DNA of 64,000 nucleotides from Membranipora membranacea (Eukaryota; Bryozoa; Gymnolaemata; Cheilostomatida; Membraniporidae). Positions within the stretch are counted from its first letter, which is position 1; the number at the start of each line of letters is the position of its first letter. Below are positions 59,530 to 64,000 of the stretch, piece by piece. The stretch lies in contig OU612075.1 of the NCBI GenBank assembly GCA_914767715.1, positions 9,486,001-9,550,000 on the forward strand, written 5' to 3'. The translations under genes were made by a program, and so were the position numbers. The notes beneath the pieces are model-generated. The model was not told the DNA's origin. It did not search any database and worked only from the letters and a program-made list of their open reading frames with translations.

Positions 59530-62500
59530 GTAAGTGACATCTAACTAGTTGGTTTTTTGTAAGTTTGTAATTTTTAGTAGCACTGCTCAGAGTCACTCAC
59601 TACCAACAATGAAATTATTTAGAGCTGGCTTTCCCTGGTTTCTCTCTTCCCACTCTCTCTGCATCTACTCTATAATTCTGCTTATATACTATATATTACA
59701 ATACTATATGGTACAACGCTAACTCTGTAATTTGACCTCAGAAAAGCAACTTGTTTTACACTTTCTTAATTTTGTTGAGCCAATTTTTAGTAGAGGCCCC
59801 AAGGTTTTAACGCATTTAGGTGATCGGGGTTCTACATTACTGAAAGCCGAAGATATTTTTCTAATCAAAGTCGACTGCTACCCTGTCTTACCTGTAGCCT
59901 ACGCTTTATTCAACCTTATTTCAACTTGTATCAAAATAGAGAAAAAGTATTGATCTGATCATGTCACTCCATTAATTTCCTGGTGACACTCTAAAGTTTT
60001 AATTGATAAAATGAAATAGGTATTTCATGTAACAAATAGTTCTATAGCGCTAACACACAGTGACAATATCACGGTGATGAAAAACAACACTCAATCGTGA
60101 AAATAGTTACATCAGATTTTAAGGTGAGGAAAGCTGTATACAGACTTGTTGGTATTTCAGGGTCCTAGTTTAGGAAAAATCTTGGGGGAGGCGCAAACTT
60201 TGAGGGTGTGAAGTTGCCCCAGATTGGATATTGTAAGCCCCTCCTGAAGAGTTTGGGGTTAATCTCCAGCCACCAAAGCGTGTTTATGATATAAATAGCT
60301 AATGGAAGTCCCAAATAAGCTGATTCTGAAATGGAACATTCAATTATAGAATATTTAGGCCACTCTATTAAGAATTCTAGGGGAGCCAGAGCATCCCTGC
60401 CTCCCCTAAAACTACGGGCCTGTATTTGGTAATCCTAGTAAGTAGCCTATGTGCCCAACAAAAATGTAAGAGTGAACTACAATCAATAATCCACACCGAT
60501 ACATTATTATTCCCACTGCGAATCCCAATCCCATGATAATATTCATTTCAATGTTGGATGGATCGGTAGTTTATTAATGAAGGATGTGAAGTGAAACAGC
60601 CTTATAGGACTCAAATTGCTAAAATATAAATGATCTGTCTCTGAACCGATACATGTACTTTTGAAACAGGAATCATAATGAACACCTGGGAAACTTGTTG
60701 TGTTTGCATTTCCTCCTTCAGAAAATGACTTTTAAAGCTTTCATCCCCTGTAAATGAACAAGACCAACAAAGACATTGGCGGAATAGTAGTGTAAATATC
60801 AAGTACTATCAGGAATAGTGACTTATTAGATTAGATCTTAGCCTACAATCTTTGGCTTATTAATTAAATCATTATTGACCGAGAAATATCGCTGTTTTTT
60901 CTGCACTCATTAGCTTTTTACTGCAGTTATGCTGCTCGTAAAAACAAAGCTACTAGAGAGAGTAGCAGCGTGTAGTGTTAGGTAATTTTCAGAGGCTCAT
61001 AAATTCCTCACATGATAGGGCAATAAAGGCCAGCACCTTTTATTGAGAACCAGTGTTTCTTCAAAAAATATGCTTGTCACTATTCGAATGAGTACACAGA
61101 TTCAAGACAGGTCTTAGAGACCATATCTATTTGAAAAATCATTTTACGTTCATAGTCCAGCTTATTCACACATCAATTAAGGACCTATGTTGCAGTTTTT
61201 CAAATTTTTAATGGTCAATCTGCTAATTTTGAATCACATGCACTACATGTTTCTGAAATCCTAACAGTTTATTATCGCATATTGCAAATTAAAACCAACT
61301 AAACCCACTCAATATTGAAATTATATAGACAATAAGTTCAACAAGATTTGTTGTTCTATACTGTCCTTAACCAATGTTTCTTGTACATATGGCACTTTAT
61401 GGCATGGGTTTGTTTGATTTTTGTTTTGGCAATGATGCAACTGTTCACATAAAGCACTTAGGGTATTAAATGCATCCATATACTATGCCTGTATTAACTT
61501 TTCTCCAATTTCTGAGCACATATCCCTAATTATTCCGGCAAACAAAAGAGTTGTTTACACTTTCTAAACAATGTTTAATCTTGTTGGCATTTAACAAGAT
61601 GCTGCATACCCTGACAGTCATCCCTACTCCAAATACTCACAAAAGCACTTACTCAGGTACTGCAGGCATATGGATTGAGTTATGTGTACAAAGTCTCAAT
61701 TTACTGGCGAGAGAAATGTCTATGTTGAAGATATGAAACACAGCATAAGTTTCCTTCTCTAACAGGCCTTGTGACTAGTATATTTATCAAAAGTTATATT
61801 CGATAAAAGTAACACAACGTGTGTTTTTTTTCTCATTCCGCTTCCTAATCTGTTCTAAATGTGAAACCTTCTCTGTGCAAACTTATGAGAATGTCGTTTT
61901 CCGGTTGTCACGCCTTGTAGCCTACTACGTGATAGTTCATATCTCTCAGATCGGGTTTATGTGAAACTTCCACTACAAACAGCAAAGCAACAAAACAACT
62001 AAACGGTTTTCAGTATAAAGAGTAGAGAGAGTATTATATGGAAGTTATCAATATATTTTTTCAATGGGTGGGTCAGGTTATTATTACGAATTCAATTATT
62101 GCATTATTTTCAGATTTATAAACTATACCTGTAGCTGTACCTGTTCCATTCATCCATTAGGAGATTCTGAATGACTAATTAAATCAGTATTTATTATATT
62201 CTCACTACTTCCCTAATTGGAACTAAAAAAAACCTAGCTGACCTCATCTAAAAACGATTGTTGAAGTGAAAAAGGCGTCAAAGTTATTATGTAACACTCT
62301 CTGCTAACGCCTATTGAGACCCCTACCCTTGAGTGTACAACCGCTGGAGCACTCAAACCACCCAAGCTCCTGCTCCGATTCATTCGTTTTTTTTCGGGGC
62401 GTTTTGATCAAAGATGCTAGATTAAATTTTTTTTATGGAAGGCTTGTGTTCTATGGGTCCCTGAGACCTGAACCCAGGTTGGTTCCAGTTACCTCGACCA

Positions 62501-62845
62501 GCCCCCTCTCTAAGATAAGAGAACCTGACCTCCTGGGGAGATTTCGTTGAGTGGAGACAAGCATTCTATGGGGAGCGGCAAAACCGTGTCAATATGCTGA
62601 AAGAAATGGCATACTTATACGTCTAGCCCCACTCCGCATAGGTATCATATCATAGTGTGTTTCAACTTGTGTCACTCGAGTGTGTAGTTACACGGTTTGG
62701 AGTGCTCTTATGTTACGCTAGCAAGTTGACATAACGGGAAACTCTTGCTTGTCAATTCATTAAAACCACAATATAATATACCTACACTGAATATTGTGAG
62801 GCCATGGGTAAATATTGTATTTGATGTTAAACGATTAATACATTG

Positions 62846-63030
62846 AAATAAATCTGAATGCAGTAGTAGTAGAAAATTTGATGACCATGTAACCAAACGA
62901 AAAAAAGTGTTGTGCCAAGTGAGAGCTTTAATAGATGTTAGCAATTTGCAGGCCTACATGGAATAAATCTGAATGCAGTAGTAGTAGTAGAATATTTGAT
63001 GACCATGAAACCGAACGAAAAGTAATTTTG
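62846..63030. repeat. 115-bp tandem duplication
   Basis: AATAAATCTGAATGCAGTAG and the following TTTGATGACCATG occur twice, about 115 bases apart, the second with an extra TAG unit. Confidence 0.75.
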
Positions 63031-63460
63031 TGTCAAATCAACTTTGCAGGTTATATTTCGAGAACTCTATTACATATAAGTATCATAGGTGCTTCACAAG
63101 GATGTTATTATACCCAAGTTATATCAATCCTCAATGATCCAAATAGCAAGGTTGATAGTGTACCACAGTTAGATACACCCTGATAACGTTCTTGTAAGCT
63201 TTTTTATGAGGGAGGAGGTTCCCCCCCCCCCCCCACAACAAAGTTTGTCAGGATAGGCTAAGATCCACCCTGATAACATTCTTGCTGAAGGCCTCGCTGC
63301 TAAAGTTGGACGATGGTGTTGTAACACTTTTTGCTCAATCTGGCAATTGGTGAAGCCCAAAACCTACTATTATCACCAATATCACTCTAGATATTCGTAA
63401 TCAGGTGTATCTACTATATAATTACTGTTAAATATGAACCTGGTATCCCGGTAACACAGT

Positions 63461-63720
63461 TCATCGCTTATGTAGGTAACAGTTGTGTGATCGACTTCAC
63501 ACTTGAATCTACAAGGGTGGCGTATGCATCCCCCCTACTTCTTGGTGTAGATCTTCTTGTTAGGGGACCTATCATTATGATTTGAACCAAGTTCATGGCT
63601 TTTGTAGGTGGCTGTGGAGCGATTTACTTCACACTTGAATCTGTGAGGGTCGCGTGTGCAACCCCCTACTTCTTTATTCCGTTTTGTTGTTGTTAAATGG
63701 CCTATCATTATGATTTGAGG
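63461..63720. repeat. 131-bp tandem duplication
   Basis: TTCATCGCTTATGTAGGTAA / TTCATGGCTTTTGTAGGTGG begin two units that both contain CTTCACACTTGAATCT and CCCCCTACTTCTT and end at CCTATCATTATGATTTGA. Confidence 0.75.
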
Positions 63721-64000
63721 GAGATTGGTAAAGCCTCAGTTCTAACACGACGAAGGCAAAGCTATGGAATTTGAGTGTTAATGTTATATATCTCTATCTA
63801 TATCTGAAGTTATTTTCTGTCTTGCTGAAGTGCCTGAATAACCAAGTTCGGTGTAATCAGAGTGATTTTACTTTACTGGTATGTTGATTGGACGTATATG
63901 AAGGTGTCATCCACTTGCTGTGGTCAGGTCTGTCCGGTAATATGGCGATGGTACCATTATACGCAGCAAGGAAAGTTGGTCTTCTCGTATGAGCTTGAAA

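Larger units (their letters stand above)
59530..64000. other. probable first intron of RYK-like gene
   Basis: No exon recognised. Tandem duplications lie at about 62846-63030 (period about 115 bp, AATAAATCTGAATGCAGTAG) and about 63461-63720 (period about 131 bp, TTCACACTTGAATCT), and a C14 tract near 63221. Confidence 0.45.

Noticed and set aside
1-64000. CRISPR arrays, operons, bacterial promoters or ribosome binding sites
   Set aside because: The genes are intron-containing animal genes; the tandem repeats seen have no regular unique spacers.

Overview
The window is eukaryotic nuclear DNA: AT-rich, with interrupted genes, GT-AG introns of about 0.2-5 kb and many dispersed repeats. The gene set (a furin-site transmembrane collagen, a TWIK-type K2P channel, an NSUN7-type protein, a SEPT6-group septin, and a first exon resembling RYK/WIF) points to an invertebrate animal. 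A sponge or another early-branching animal is my guess, but the sequence alone does not fix it. All exon models were built by hand from splice signals, phase agreement and protein similarity recalled from memory; no search was run.

Layout. 1-2470: no gene recognised, one perfect 36-bp palindrome. 2475-5883 (-): type II transmembrane collagen, 4 exons, with a MITE in intron 2. 5890-9300: no gene seen. 9969-15481 (+): TWIK-like two-pore K+ channel, 6 coding exons, with an intron splitting the first filter glycine in both pore loops. 15500-20040: no gene seen. 20045-29760 (+): NSUN7-like protein, 11 exons, missing the usual catalytic cysteine. 30800-37300: a tandem duplication of about 3.3 kb carrying two copies of the last two exons of a small Cys-rich single-pass membrane protein; only one signal-peptide exon (38047-38220, -) is visible. 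Each copy has a 0.6-kb foldback in its intron, and three later insertions can be read against empty sites in the sister copy. 38768-44329 (+): a divergently transcribed Ser/Thr-rich (mucin-like) single-pass protein with a TATA box and 5' UTR exon, plus a candidate Cys-rich exon. 46181-59065 (-): septin, 10 exons, with a 5-kb intron full of repeats. 59415-59529 (+): signal-peptide exon of a probable RYK/WIF-domain receptor, divergent from the septin across about 350 bp; its other exons were not found before the window ends.

The genes do not form one pathway. The part most worth following up is the 30.8-44.3 kb block: two divergent, apparently secretory single-pass protein genes sharing a similar short Cys-rich motif, one of them with duplicated terminal exon cassettes that are phase-compatible with the single leader exon.
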